Part shown: positions 51,945-60,044 of the stretch, one piece after another
Position numbering within the stretch: position 1 is the first letter of the stretch
How the letters are laid out: every line of letters starts with the position of its first letter
Assembly (NCBI RefSeq): GCF_025319965.1
Contig: NZ_CP012549.1
Coordinates: 124,001 to 188,000, forward strand
From: Campylobacter sp. RM16187
GTDB taxonomy: Bacteria > Campylobacterota > Campylobacteria > Campylobacterales > Campylobacteraceae
Direction of reading: 5' to 3'
DNA: 64,000 nt
Notes under the pieces: generated by a model
What the model saw: the letters and a program-made list of their open reading frames with translations, nothing else
The model's database searches: none
Told to the model about the DNA's origin: nothing
Position numbers and translations under genes: made by a program

Positions 51945-53723
51945 ATGAAAATAATTTCATTAGTTTCCGCAGCTCTTGCGGTAGGCTTGTCTTCAGCCAT
52001 GTTGTTTATTGTTGCTACGCCTGCAAACTCAGGAGTTCTTGCTCATCAGATCAAAAAGCAAGGCGAGCTCGGACAAGTCTTCATAAACCCCTATGACGTA
52101 GCGCCGCTTACTGCTATAGTAGATCGTGCCGGCAAAGATATAACCGATATCCACGTGCGCGTACTTGGCAAGCCAAACGGAGGAGTTGATATTAACTACA
52201 ACGTTTCGCAAAACGCTCTTTTAAACCACGACGGCGTACCTATATGGGGGCTATATCCCGACTATCTGAACCAAGTTGAAGTAAGCTATGTATTTAAGAG
52301 TGAAAAGAAAAAAGAAGTGTATAAAATTTACGCTCAACCGATCGTAACCTTAAGCCGAGATTTTAGATTTGAGCATATGCAAAAGAGAGTTCCAAAGAAA
52401 GTAGATCCCGAATTTAAAGATAGACTCTATCTTATCAATAATACAATTACGGGAATTTATAAGCCGTTTGACTGGCGAAGCGGATACGGCGGTGCGGCTA
52501 GCTGGAATGACTACACAGAAAACTATATCGTAGATACTACAGGCGAGGTTAGATGGTATCTTGACTATGCTAAATTTTACGATCGCCGCGAGAGAAATGT
52601 CGAAAACACAGGTATGATGATGGGGTTTCATCAGCTGCCAAACGGCGATATAAGCTTTGGAATGTCGCAAAAATATATGCGATATGATCTTATGGGCAAA
52701 CAAGTTTATGAAAGAATTTTGCCGCGCGGCTATATTGATTTAAGCCATGAAGTTTTGCCGATTAAGGGCGATCATTTATTACTTCGTGTAGGCAAATACA
52801 ACTATTACCACAAAGGTGGACAAATTTCGCACACTATCCGCGATCATATCATTGAGCTTGACAGTACGGGTAAGGTGGTAAACGAGTGGGATCTAAACGA
52901 AATTTTCGGAAATAATGTCTATAGAAGTAACCTTATAAAGGCGCTTGATCCACGTGCGATTTGTCTAAACATCGACATGAACGCAAAGGAAATCGACACT
53001 AGCTCGGACGCTCCGTTTGGCGATAAGATCGGCACCGGCACAGGGCACAACTGGGCTCACGTAAATTCTATCTCTTATGATCCAACCGATGAAGGTATCA
53101 TCCTTTCGCTTCGCCATCAAGGTATCGTAAAAATCGGCAAAGATAAAAAAGTTAAATGGATACTGGCAAGCCCTGAAGGCTGGAGTGATGACTTTAAGGC
53201 TAAAGTTTTGGTTCCTGTTGATAAAAACGGCAAAAAGATAAAATGCGAAAATTCTAAATGTGAAGGTGATTTTGACTGGTCTTGGACACAGCACACCGCT
53301 TGGCTAACGGACAGATACGAAAACAAAGGTAATATCAAGCATTTAAGCGTGTTTGATAACGGCGACGGGCGAGGTATGCAGCAGCCTGCATTCAAAGAGG
53401 ATAAATACTCCCGCGCGGTTGAATACAAAATAGATGAGAAAAATTTGACCGTTGAGCAAACTTGGGAATTTGGCAAAGAGCGCGGATTTGAATTTTATAG
53501 CGCGGTTACCAGCAACACCGAGTGGCAAAAAGATAAAAAGACTTACTACATCTCAAGCTCAAACGTAAATCTGCTTCGCCCTGATAAGACTATAAAGATG
53601 GTTTTAGTTGAGATCGATCCAAAGACAAATGAGATCAAATTTGAAATGGATGTGGAGTCTGCGTCAAGAGATGACGTGGCTTATCGCTCGCTTGTTATAA
53701 ATCCAAATATATTTGAATACTAA
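51945..53723 (+). CDS. assT: Arylsulfate sulfotransferase AssT (copy 1)
   Basis: 592 residues with an N-terminal signal sequence (KIISLVSAALAVGLSSAML). Catalytic residues match E. coli AssT with a constant offset: H268 (DLSHE), H372 and N374 (WAHVNS), R390 (SLRHQ) and H450 (TQHTA), the last being the sulfated histidine. AssT moves sulfate from one phenol ester to another without PAPS, in the periplasm. A cysteine pair (KCENSKC, CX4C) lies just before the active histidine, where E. coli AssT has its single disulfide, so a Dsb oxidant is expected and is encoded nearby. Followed by a hairpin. Confidence 0.95.
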   Translation: MKIISLVSAALAVGLSSAMLFIVATPANSGVLAHQIKKQGELGQVFINPYDVAPLTAIVDRAGKDITDIHVRVLGKPNGGVDINYNVSQNALLNHDGVPIWGLYPDYLNQVEVSYVFKSEKKKEVYKIYAQPIVTLSRDFRFEHMQKRVPKKVDPEFKDRLYLINNTITGIYKPFDWRSGYGGAASWNDYTENYIVDTTGEVRWYLDYAKFYDRRERNVENTGMMMGFHQLPNGDISFGMSQKYMRYDLMGKQVYERILPRGYIDLSHEVLPIKGDHLLLRVGKYNYYHKGGQISHTIRDHIIELDSTGKVVNEWDLNEIFGNNVYRSNLIKALDPRAICLNIDMNAKEIDTSSDAPFGDKIGTGTGHNWAHVNSISYDPTDEGIILSLRHQGIVKIGKDKKVKWILASPEGWSDDFKAKVLVPVDKNGKKIKCENSKCEGDFDWSWTQHTAWLTDRYENKGNIKHLSVFDNGDGRGMQQPAFKEDKYSRAVEYKIDEKNLTVEQTWEFGKERGFEFYSAVTSNTEWQKDKKTYYISSSNVNLLRPDKTIKMVLVEIDPKTNEIKFEMDVESASRDDVAYRSLVINPNIFEY

Positions 53724-53728
53724 CTTTT

Positions 53729-53756
53729 TTAACGCGGCTAAATTTGGCCGCGTTAA
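53729..53756 (+). terminator. Hairpin after assT copy 1
   Basis: 10-bp stem TTAACGCGGC (53729-53738) / GCCGCGTTAA (53747-53756), 8-nt loop, with a short TCCTCTTT tail. Confidence 0.65.
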
Positions 53757-53808
53757 TCCTCTTTGAGAGCTTAAATTTGATATAATTACTCAAATTTAAA
53801 GGTTGCGT

Positions 53809-54747
53809 TTGAAGACACTACTTGAGCTTGAAAAAGAGCGAAAACTAATACTTTCTAAATTTTTCTCATATCGCATATTTGTTACTTTCATAATATTTGT
53901 ATTTATTTTTTACTTTTTGTATCAAATCTTTACCGAGGCTCCATTAAATACGCAATTTGGTTTCATAAAAGGTAAAAATTTAGGTCAAATTTTAGCCTTG
54001 ATACTCTCTTTGGTTATTACTTATATCTTTTATCATAATCTTTTCTTTTATTTTGCAAAAAAGGAAAAAAGTGAATTTGCGAAAAAATATAAAAAATTTT
54101 ACCTTGAGAGCTACTTTAACTCGCTTGGGTTTAAATATGAGATGAATAATCATATAAATTTATTTTATATAATGCAAAGCAGATTGTTCTTTAGTATAAC
54201 CGAACAGTTTGGAAATGATCTGGTAAGCGGAGAGATAGATGGAGTCAAATTTAGCTTTAGCGACTTAAAATTAATCGGTAAAGATAGTTTCTTTAATCCA
54301 GCAACTATGGAACAAGAGAGTGTTGAAGTAAGTTTTTTTAAAGGGATATTTTTTATGGCTGATTTTAATAAAAAGATAGAATCAAAAACCTTTGTGCTAG
54401 CAAAAGGCAAGCCGCATGATCCTCTAGCTAAACGATTTATCGTTGATAATGCTGAATTTAACGAACTTTTTAGAGTTTATACAACCGATATCCAAAATGC
54501 AATGTATATACTAAGTCCGGCTTTAATGGAGGCTATTGTAAAGCTTGCTAAGTATATGAGAGTTCCTATTGGATTAAGCTTTGTTGACGGGCGAATTTAT
54601 ATAAGGATTGATAGAGGCATTGATAGCTTTGAGCCTGATATTCATAAGAACATTGTAAGTAAAAAATTAGACAAAAAGATAAAAGCCGATTTAGATGGCA
54701 TGTTTGACATTATTAGGATATTAAAATTAACTAAAATTTATAGTTGA
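53809..54747 (+). CDS. DUF3137-family membrane protein
   Basis: 312 residues. Two N-terminal membrane spans (about residues 22-42 and 58-80) precede a cytoplasmic or periplasmic domain of the DUF3137 type: LFFSITEQFGNDLVSGEIDGVKFSFSDL in the middle and FRVYTTDIQNAMYILSPALMEAI near the C-terminus. Function unknown. The TTG at 53809 is chosen because AAAGG lies 6 nt upstream; a TTG at 53803 abuts that site. It sits between assT copy 1 and the dsbA-like gene, but DUF3137 genes occur elsewhere without AssT, so a link is not established. Confidence 0.82.
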   Translation: MKTLLELEKERKLILSKFFSYRIFVTFIIFVFIFYFLYQIFTEAPLNTQFGFIKGKNLGQILALILSLVITYIFYHNLFFYFAKKEKSEFAKKYKKFYLESYFNSLGFKYEMNNHINLFYIMQSRLFFSITEQFGNDLVSGEIDGVKFSFSDLKLIGKDSFFNPATMEQESVEVSFFKGIFFMADFNKKIESKTFVLAKGKPHDPLAKRFIVDNAEFNELFRVYTTDIQNAMYILSPALMEAIVKLAKYMRVPIGLSFVDGRIYIRIDRGIDSFEPDIHKNIVSKKLDKKIKADLDGMFDIIRILKLTKIYS

Positions 54748-54849
54748 TTTATACGGATTATTTGCGAATTTGGCAGATAATGTTTTAACCTCAAATTTAT
54801 CATTTCTTTTATAGTATTTCATAAAATATCAGGACTAATAAGGAGTTGT

Positions 54850-55494
54850 ATGAAAATTTTTACTAAATTTATAAAGGTTTTGGCTACACTTGGGCTTTTT
54901 AGCTCCTGCGCTTTTGCTCTAACCGACGGGATAGAATATAAGGTGCTCGAAAGACCGCTTTCGGTAGGCGATAATACTCTTACTAAAGTATTTAGCTACG
55001 CTTGCTCGCACTGCTATAAATTTGATAAAGGCGTAACTCAAAAAGTAATGTCTAAACTTGATGGAGTTAAATTTATACCTTATCATCTAAAGTCAAAAGG
55101 TGAATTTGGCGAGACTGTGAGCGGAATTTTAGCCTCTATGATCTCACTTGATGAGGAGAAAAATATAGGCTATTTTGATGATAAATCTCTGTTTAAAAGA
55201 GCAAAATTTGCCATTTATAGATCATATCACGACAAAAACGAACAATTTAGTGACAAAAACGAGTATATAAATAAAATTTTAAAAGATACCAAGGTAAACA
55301 GAAGCGACTATGAAAAGGCTTTAAGCACAACAAGAGCGCAAGAAATTTTATCTAGTTGGGACGATAGCTATTCGGTTGCTGTTTTAAGTGGAGTACCCGC
55401 CTTTGTCGTAAATGGAAAATATCTAATTAATCTAGATGCGGCTTATTCGATAGATAAATTAATTGAAATTATAAAAGAACTTTTAGGAAAGTAG
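54850..55494 (+). CDS. DsbA/DsbL-like thiol oxidoreductase
   Basis: 214 residues with a signal peptide (KIFTKFIKVLATLGLFSSCAFA). The active site is CSHC at residues 52-55 and the cis-proline is in SGVPAFVVNGKYL. It resembles the DsbL-type protein at 59157-59804 (both start DGIEYKVLERPLS / [12 protein letters not shown]) but has diverged, with CSHC in place of CPFC. A DsbA would oxidise periplasmic proteins such as AssT. AAGGAG site; the next gene starts 3 bp after its stop. Confidence 0.9.
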   Translation: MKIFTKFIKVLATLGLFSSCAFALTDGIEYKVLERPLSVGDNTLTKVFSYACSHCYKFDKGVTQKVMSKLDGVKFIPYHLKSKGEFGETVSGILASMISLDEEKNIGYFDDKSLFKRAKFAIYRSYHDKNEQFSDKNEYINKILKDTKVNRSDYEKALSTTRAQEILSSWDDSYSVAVLSGVPAFVVNGKYLINLDAAYSIDKLIEIIKELLGK

Positions 55495-55497
55495 ATT

Positions 55498-55998
55498 ATG
55501 GATTATAATAAAGATAATAAAGGTTTTGTCTGCTGGATATATAACTTTCAGCGCACAAGGAAGCCTTGGATGGCTCTGTTTTTAGTATGTATCGGTTTGC
55601 TTGTCGGATCATTTTTTTGTGGCGCCTCAGATCCTCTTAGTATGATTATTAGATCTATTTTGGCGATTATTTTACTTGGTGCTATTATTGCCATGATAGA
55701 GCCTAAATCTTTTGCGGTAAAATTAATAGCCTATATTTTTATATTTTTAGGTGTTATTTTCGGACTTAGTTATACAAATGAGAGCAAGACACTATCTTTG
55801 GAAAATTTCTCATTCCCATTTGGACTACCTCTTAATGAGTGGATGCCAGCTATTTTTTTGCCTAAAAGTGCCGAGATTAGTAGTTCTTTGTCAGTAGTAG
55901 GCTTTATCGGTTTTGCATTTATTGGAGCGGTGTTTTTGGTCATGATCTTAAGTTGGTTTGTTTACAACGCAAGAAGTAGCGAGATAAATCCCATCTAG
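55498..55998 (+). CDS. DsbI-like membrane protein lacking the catalytic cysteines
   Basis: 166 residues, four membrane spans. It aligns with the intact DsbI at 58513-59148 through IIRSILAII...GAIIAMIEPK (against [10 protein letters not shown]...GIIAAINPK) and FPFGLPLNEWMPAIFLP (against [17 protein letters not shown]). Where DsbI has CEQC this protein has D45-P-L-S48, and the second-loop cysteines are missing as well. Its only cysteines are C12, C31 and C41, none positioned to pass electrons to quinone. It is coupled to the DsbA-like gene, so it may hold or regulate that protein, or may be decaying. A truncated C-terminus relative to DsbI is also apparent. Confidence 0.82.
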   Translation: MDYNKDNKGFVCWIYNFQRTRKPWMALFLVCIGLLVGSFFCGASDPLSMIIRSILAIILLGAIIAMIEPKSFAVKLIAYIFIFLGVIFGLSYTNESKTLSLENFSFPFGLPLNEWMPAIFLPKSAEISSSLSVVGFIGFAFIGAVFLVMILSWFVYNARSSEINPI

Positions 55999-56047
55999 CA
56001 TTAAAATTTTGTATTTGATAGCCTGCTAAATTTAATTAGCCAGCGTT

Positions 56048-56085
56048 TTTGCCCGTTTTGTTTATGAATCGGGCAAATTTCTTTT
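56048..56085 (+). terminator. Terminator after the cysteine-less dsbI-like gene
   Basis: 8-bp stem TTTGCCCG (56048-56055) / CGGGCAAA (56070-56077), 14-nt loop, followed by TTTCTTTT. It faces the convergent response-regulator gene. Confidence 0.7.
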
Positions 56086-56114
56086 AAATTTCCAATCAAA
56101 TTTTGCAAGACTTT

Positions 56115-56804
56115 TTATTCTTTTTGGCTTGTTACTAGGATGTATCCCGCTTCTGAGATATTTTTAAATTTTATCCCAAGCTCTCGCTTTAGACGCAAGA
56201 TGATATTTTGTATAGCACCCTTGCTCACGACCTCGTTTTCATAGACGAATTCCTCTATCATTTCGTAGCTAACGAGCTTGTTTAAATTATACGCAAAGAG
56301 CCAGAAAAATTTATTTTGCAAATATGTCAGATAAATTTCCTCTCCGTTTTTATAAATTTTCTCCTCTTTTAAATTTATGCTTATTTCGTCGCTGATTTTG
56401 ATTAATTTTTCGTCTTTTTCGTAGGTTAATGCAATTATCATTGAGCGAAGATCTTTGATGTCGATAGGTTTTTTTAAAAATAGCGCAGCGCCTTGTTCTA
56501 TGCTTTTCATCAAATTCATATCCGTATCGTAAGAGGTAAAGACGATGAATTTTTGATGAGGTTTAAGCCTTGAAATCTCTTTCATCATCTCAAATCCATT
56601 CATTATCGGCATATGGATATCCGTTATGACGATGTCTGATTTTTGTTTTTTAAAGTATTCAAGCCCCTCGCATCCGTCCGCGGCGACTCTAACGCTAGCG
56701 CAATACGGCTTTAGCCCGCTTGCTATGAGCTCTCTTGACATATCGTCGTCTTCAACGATCAAAATCGATAGCTTTTTTAGTAATTTTAAAGATTCGTTAT
56801 TCAT
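56115..56804 (-). CDS. Response regulator (OmpR-type)
   Basis: 229 residues. Receiver with ILIVEDDD, phosphoacceptor D62 (VITDIHMP), Thr in FTSYDTD and Lys111/112 (LKKPID). The C-terminal part is a winged-helix effector (KIYKNGEEIYLTYLQNKFFWLFAYN...IILRLKRELGIKFKNISEAGYILV). It is translationally coupled to the histidine kinase upstream (ATGA overlap). Regulation targets are not shown directly; the flanking assT and dsb genes are the obvious candidates. Confidence 0.93.
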   Translation of the reverse strand: MNNESLKLLKKLSILIVEDDDMSRELIASGLKPYCASVRVAADGCEGLEYFKKQKSDIVITDIHMPIMNGFEMMKEISRLKPHQKFIVFTSYDTDMNLMKSIEQGAALFLKKPIDIKDLRSMIIALTYEKDEKLIKISDEISINLKEEKIYKNGEEIYLTYLQNKFFWLFAYNLNKLVSYEMIEEFVYENEVVSKGAIQNIILRLKRELGIKFKNISEAGYILVTSQKE

Positions 56805-58459
56805 TTATCGCCCTTTAAATCAACATCGAAATTTAACTCAAATACCGTAGGAAGCGCTCTGTTTACGAGTTTAATATCTCCGTTTATCTTTCTGTTGGCA
56901 AGCTTTTTAGCAAAGTACAGTCCTATGCCGCTGCCTTGTTTTTTGGTAGTTTTTGGCTCGTCAAATATCTTGTGGCTCATCGCTTCGCTCACCCCGCTTC
57001 CAAATTCGATGACCTCTATATAGCACCTGTTTTCATCGAATTTTACATCTATTTGCACTCTTCTTGACTTGATATCGTCTTTAAATTTATCCACCAAAGC
57101 GTCTTTTGCATTGTGGATTAAGATAAGTAAAATTTGCTGGATTATATTTTCTATCTGATTTACTTTTTTATCTTCAAATTCGCTTAAAACCACATGCACA
57201 TTGGCTCTTGTAAGCTCGGTGTGCATAAGAGTTAAGAGATTTTTAATGCTCTGCTTGACGCTAAATTCTCTTATGTTTTCGCTTGTTTTGTAAAAATTTC
57301 TAAAGATATCTATGGTATTGCTTAGTAGCAATATGGACTTTTGCCCTTTTTCAAGCATATTTTGCAGAGTCTCTTTATCTAAATTTCCATCTTTTTTAAG
57401 CATAAGCAGGGTTGATATCATCAAATTTAAAGAATTTACAGGCTGGATGAATTGATGATTTATCCCGCTTATAAGCTCGCCCGCTTCACTCATTTTGGCT
57501 TTGTGAGCAAGGATTGCTTCGTATTCGTCTTGGCGCTTTTTGATCTTAGCGTACATGAAGTTATGAAGTGAATTTGCCACGAACGCAAGAGCTATAAAGG
57601 CAAAAAGCAAGGCAAGAGCGTTTTTAGTCGTTGCTTCAAGCAGCTCTTTAGTCTCTTTTGCATTATCCGTTCCTGCGCCGATAAACCAGTTTAAAGAGGG
57701 AATTTCGGCAATCGAGATGAAATTTGAGTCCAAAACAATGCTTTTTATATCCTCATCTTTTAAAAACATCTCTTTAAATTTTTCTTGAATTTGCTCTTTT
57801 AGCTTTTCGTCTTTCATCTTGGTTAAAATTTCGCCGCTATGAGTAACGATAAATGAGTATGAATTGGGAGGAAGCTTGAAGTTGCTGATCTTTTCAAATA
57901 TGCTTTTAAGCTTTACTACTCCGCAAAGCACGGCTGCAAATTTGCCGTCTTGGTAGTTTGGAACGCACAAATTTAGAGTCTCTTGCTCTAATATAGCGTG
58001 TTTAGGCATGAAATTTACTGTCGGTTTGTTGCTGTTTTTTGTCTCAACATACCAAAAGAGACTAAGTCTTGAATTTTTTACTTCATCGCTTTTTGGTATA
58101 TTTTCTCCGTTTATATAAATTTCTCTATTTTCCTTTAAAAGCTGGATAAGATCAAATTCCTGAGCATCGCCCAAAAAAGCTTCGGTAAATTTTTTGATAC
58201 CTTTTTCATCGTCTAATATATCTGCATTTTGCATAAATTTAGAAGCTTTAACAAGTGAGTTTATCCTCTCATCAAGCCAAATTTGAAATATTTCTACGAT
58301 ATTTTCACTTGTTGCGATTTTGCTTTTGTTCGATAGAGTAGTGATATGATGTTTTGCGTTTTTGTATACGTTTGCGCCAAGCAATACAACAAATAGGCTG
58401 GAAAGAATTATGATGATATAAATTTTGAAGTTGTATCTGTTAAATATATCTATCTTCAC
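56801..58459 (-). CDS. Sensor histidine kinase
   Basis: 552 residues. A membrane span at about 15-28, a periplasmic sensor region of about 250 residues resembling a Cache domain, a second span near 280-300, then the dimerisation box with H335 (SGINHQFIQPVNSL) and an ATPase domain with IIHNAKDA-type N-box, a degenerate D-box (VIEFGSGVSE) and the G-box KKQGSGIGLYFAKKLA. It senses an extracytoplasmic ligand, perhaps an aromatic sulfate or a phenol given its position, which is inference. Coupled to the response regulator. Confidence 0.93.
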   Translation of the reverse strand: MKIDIFNRYNFKIYIIIILSSLFVVLLGANVYKNAKHHITTLSNKSKIATSENIVEIFQIWLDERINSLVKASKFMQNADILDDEKGIKKFTEAFLGDAQEFDLIQLLKENREIYINGENIPKSDEVKNSRLSLFWYVETKNSNKPTVNFMPKHAILEQETLNLCVPNYQDGKFAAVLCGVVKLKSIFEKISNFKLPPNSYSFIVTHSGEILTKMKDEKLKEQIQEKFKEMFLKDEDIKSIVLDSNFISIAEIPSLNWFIGAGTDNAKETKELLEATTKNALALLFAFIALAFVANSLHNFMYAKIKKRQDEYEAILAHKAKMSEAGELISGINHQFIQPVNSLNLMISTLLMLKKDGNLDKETLQNMLEKGQKSILLLSNTIDIFRNFYKTSENIREFSVKQSIKNLLTLMHTELTRANVHVVLSEFEDKKVNQIENIIQQILLILIHNAKDALVDKFKDDIKSRRVQIDVKFDENRCYIEVIEFGSGVSEAMSHKIFDEPKTTKKQGSGIGLYFAKKLANRKINGDIKLVNRALPTVFELNFDVDLKGDK

Positions 58460-58494
58460 TTGCCGTTTTCCTTAAATTTAAGCAAGCAGTATAT

Positions 58495-58526
58495 CTAAAA
58501 AGGTCTGAAAATTCAGACCTTTTTAG
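58495..58526 (-). terminator. Terminator overlapping the dsbI stop codon
   Basis: Perfect 14-bp stem CTAAAAAGGTCTGA (58495-58508) / TCAGACCTTTTTAG (58513-58526), 4-nt loop. The dsbI TGA lies in the hairpin, so the last dsbI codons are part of the terminator. It separates dsbL-dsbI from the histidine-kinase gene. Confidence 0.8.
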
Positions 58527-59148
58527 AGTTGTTAACTAGAGTGATGACCTTTGAAACCGCCATGACAAGTAGAATGATTAAGCATAAGCCAAAGCCTAAA
58601 AGCGTGCAGTCAGCCATCGACATAAAGTGCTTTGAAGGTATCAGATACCAGCCGTCTGCATAAAGATCCACAAGATATTTTTGCAGTCCGCTTAAAGTAA
58701 CTCCGTCAGGAACTATAGGATTATCATATCCGCAATCACCCGTTGGCAAAAACCAGTCAGGCGCCCACTCGTGAAGCGGCAAGTTAAACGGATAGGTCGG
58801 ATCGGTTGAGCATCCTTGAACGCCAAACGGATCATCGCCATGAACGGCGGTGTGAATTTTAGCGAGCTTTACGCTATACATTATGCCTTGGATCGCGCCC
58901 CAAAAAGAAAACAGATAGCCTATAAGCGCAAGGGCTAAATTTTTAGGGTTGATAGCTGCAATGATGCCTCCAAAAGCCATGCATAAAAAGGCAAATCTTA
59001 TATATACGCACTGCTCGCAAGGCGGCATGTAGACGTACTTTTGAAAGAGTGAGTGCGCTAAAACTACCAGCGCAACACTCACAAAAGTCATGAGCAGCCA
59101 AGGAAATCTGCTATCTTGCCAAGACGAAATTTTATCTATGAGGTTCAT
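58513..59148 (-). CDS. dsbI: DsbI, DsbB-like quinone-linked oxidase of the DsbL partner
   Basis: 211 residues, four or five membrane spans. First periplasmic loop CEQC (C44, C47) and a second loop with further cysteines (VQGCSTDP and PTGDCGYD). It reoxidises the DsbL-type protein encoded upstream with electrons passed to quinone. In E. coli, DsbI pairs with DsbL for AssT maturation. 8 bp after the dsbL-like stop. Confidence 0.93.
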   Translation of the reverse strand: MNLIDKISSWQDSRFPWLLMTFVSVALVVLAHSLFQKYVYMPPCEQCVYIRFAFLCMAFGGIIAAINPKNLALALIGYLFSFWGAIQGIMYSVKLAKIHTAVHGDDPFGVQGCSTDPTYPFNLPLHEWAPDWFLPTGDCGYDNPIVPDGVTLSGLQKYLVDLYADGWYLIPSKHFMSMADCTLLGFGLCLIILLVMAVSKVITLVNNSKKV

Positions 59149-59156
59149 ATCTTTTC

Positions 59157-59804
59157 CTATTTTTTAAGCAACTCTTCTATAAGGCTTGCAAAGCCTTCTA
59201 CGGATGTGATAGAGCTTGTGTAAATCAGATATTTGCCGTTTACGATAAACGCAGGAACTCCTTGAATTTTAGCCGCGTCGTAGCTTTCGTCCCATTTTTT
59301 AAGAAGTTCTATGACTTTTGGATTTTCAAGCTCTTTTTTGTATTCGTCCATAGTTATTCCCGCAGCCTCAAGCCCCGTTTTTAAAAACGCCTCGATGTCT
59401 TTGCCTCCGCCCCAGCGCTCTTTTTTGTCGTGATAGGCTTTATAGTAGGCGAATTTCGCCTTTTTAAAATCAAGCCAACTAATCCCTTTAGCCTCGTCTT
59501 TTACGGCTAAAACGGCTAAAATTTTACTTGCCGCCTCTCCGTATTCGGCTTTGGTTTTTAGATGATAGGGCATATATTTTAAGTCCGCAACCTTTTCAAC
59601 TACTTTTGGAGTTACGCTTTTATCATACTTATAGCAAAACGGGCAAGCGTAGCTAAAAACTTTTGTCAGTGTCCCGTTTTCCACGCTTAGAGGTTTTTCA
59701 AGGACTATATAGTCTTTACCTTCGGTAAAAGCGTTAGCGCTAACGGCGCCAAAAAGCAAAGCGGCGGCTAAAATTTTAGTCGTCTTCGTAAGTAGAGATT
59801 TCAT
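59157..59804 (-). CDS. dsbL: DsbL-like thiol oxidase
   Basis: 215 residues with signal peptide ([24 protein letters not shown]), active site CPFC (54-57) and cis-Pro in [13 protein letters not shown]. DsbL of uropathogenic E. coli is a specialised oxidant for AssT, and the pairing with dsbI and neighbouring assT genes supports the same role. First gene of dsbL-dsbI; divergent from assT copy 2. Confidence 0.92.
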   Translation of the reverse strand: MKSLLTKTTKILAAALLFGAVSANAFTEGKDYIVLEKPLSVENGTLTKVFSYACPFCYKYDKSVTPKVVEKVADLKYMPYHLKTKAEYGEAASKILAVLAVKDEAKGISWLDFKKAKFAYYKAYHDKKERWGGGKDIEAFLKTGLEAAGITMDEYKKELENPKVIELLKKWDESYDAAKIQGVPAFIVNGKYLIYTSSITSVEGFASLIEELLKK

Positions 59805-60044
59805 CTAAACTCCTTTGAATTAAATTTATGTAGTGTAATTTTATAAAATCAAACTTCCACAAAAATAACGCAAAAATAAATTTAAGCTGAATTTACTCAA
59901 AACTATTAATATATAAAATTAAATTTGAAATATAAATTTGATTTAAACTTAGTTTAATTCTCGTGTGGTTTTTGCGTTAGTAAGATTATATAAATTTATC
60001 CAAGCGGTAAATCCGTAATCAATTTATTCATTAAGGAGATGATT

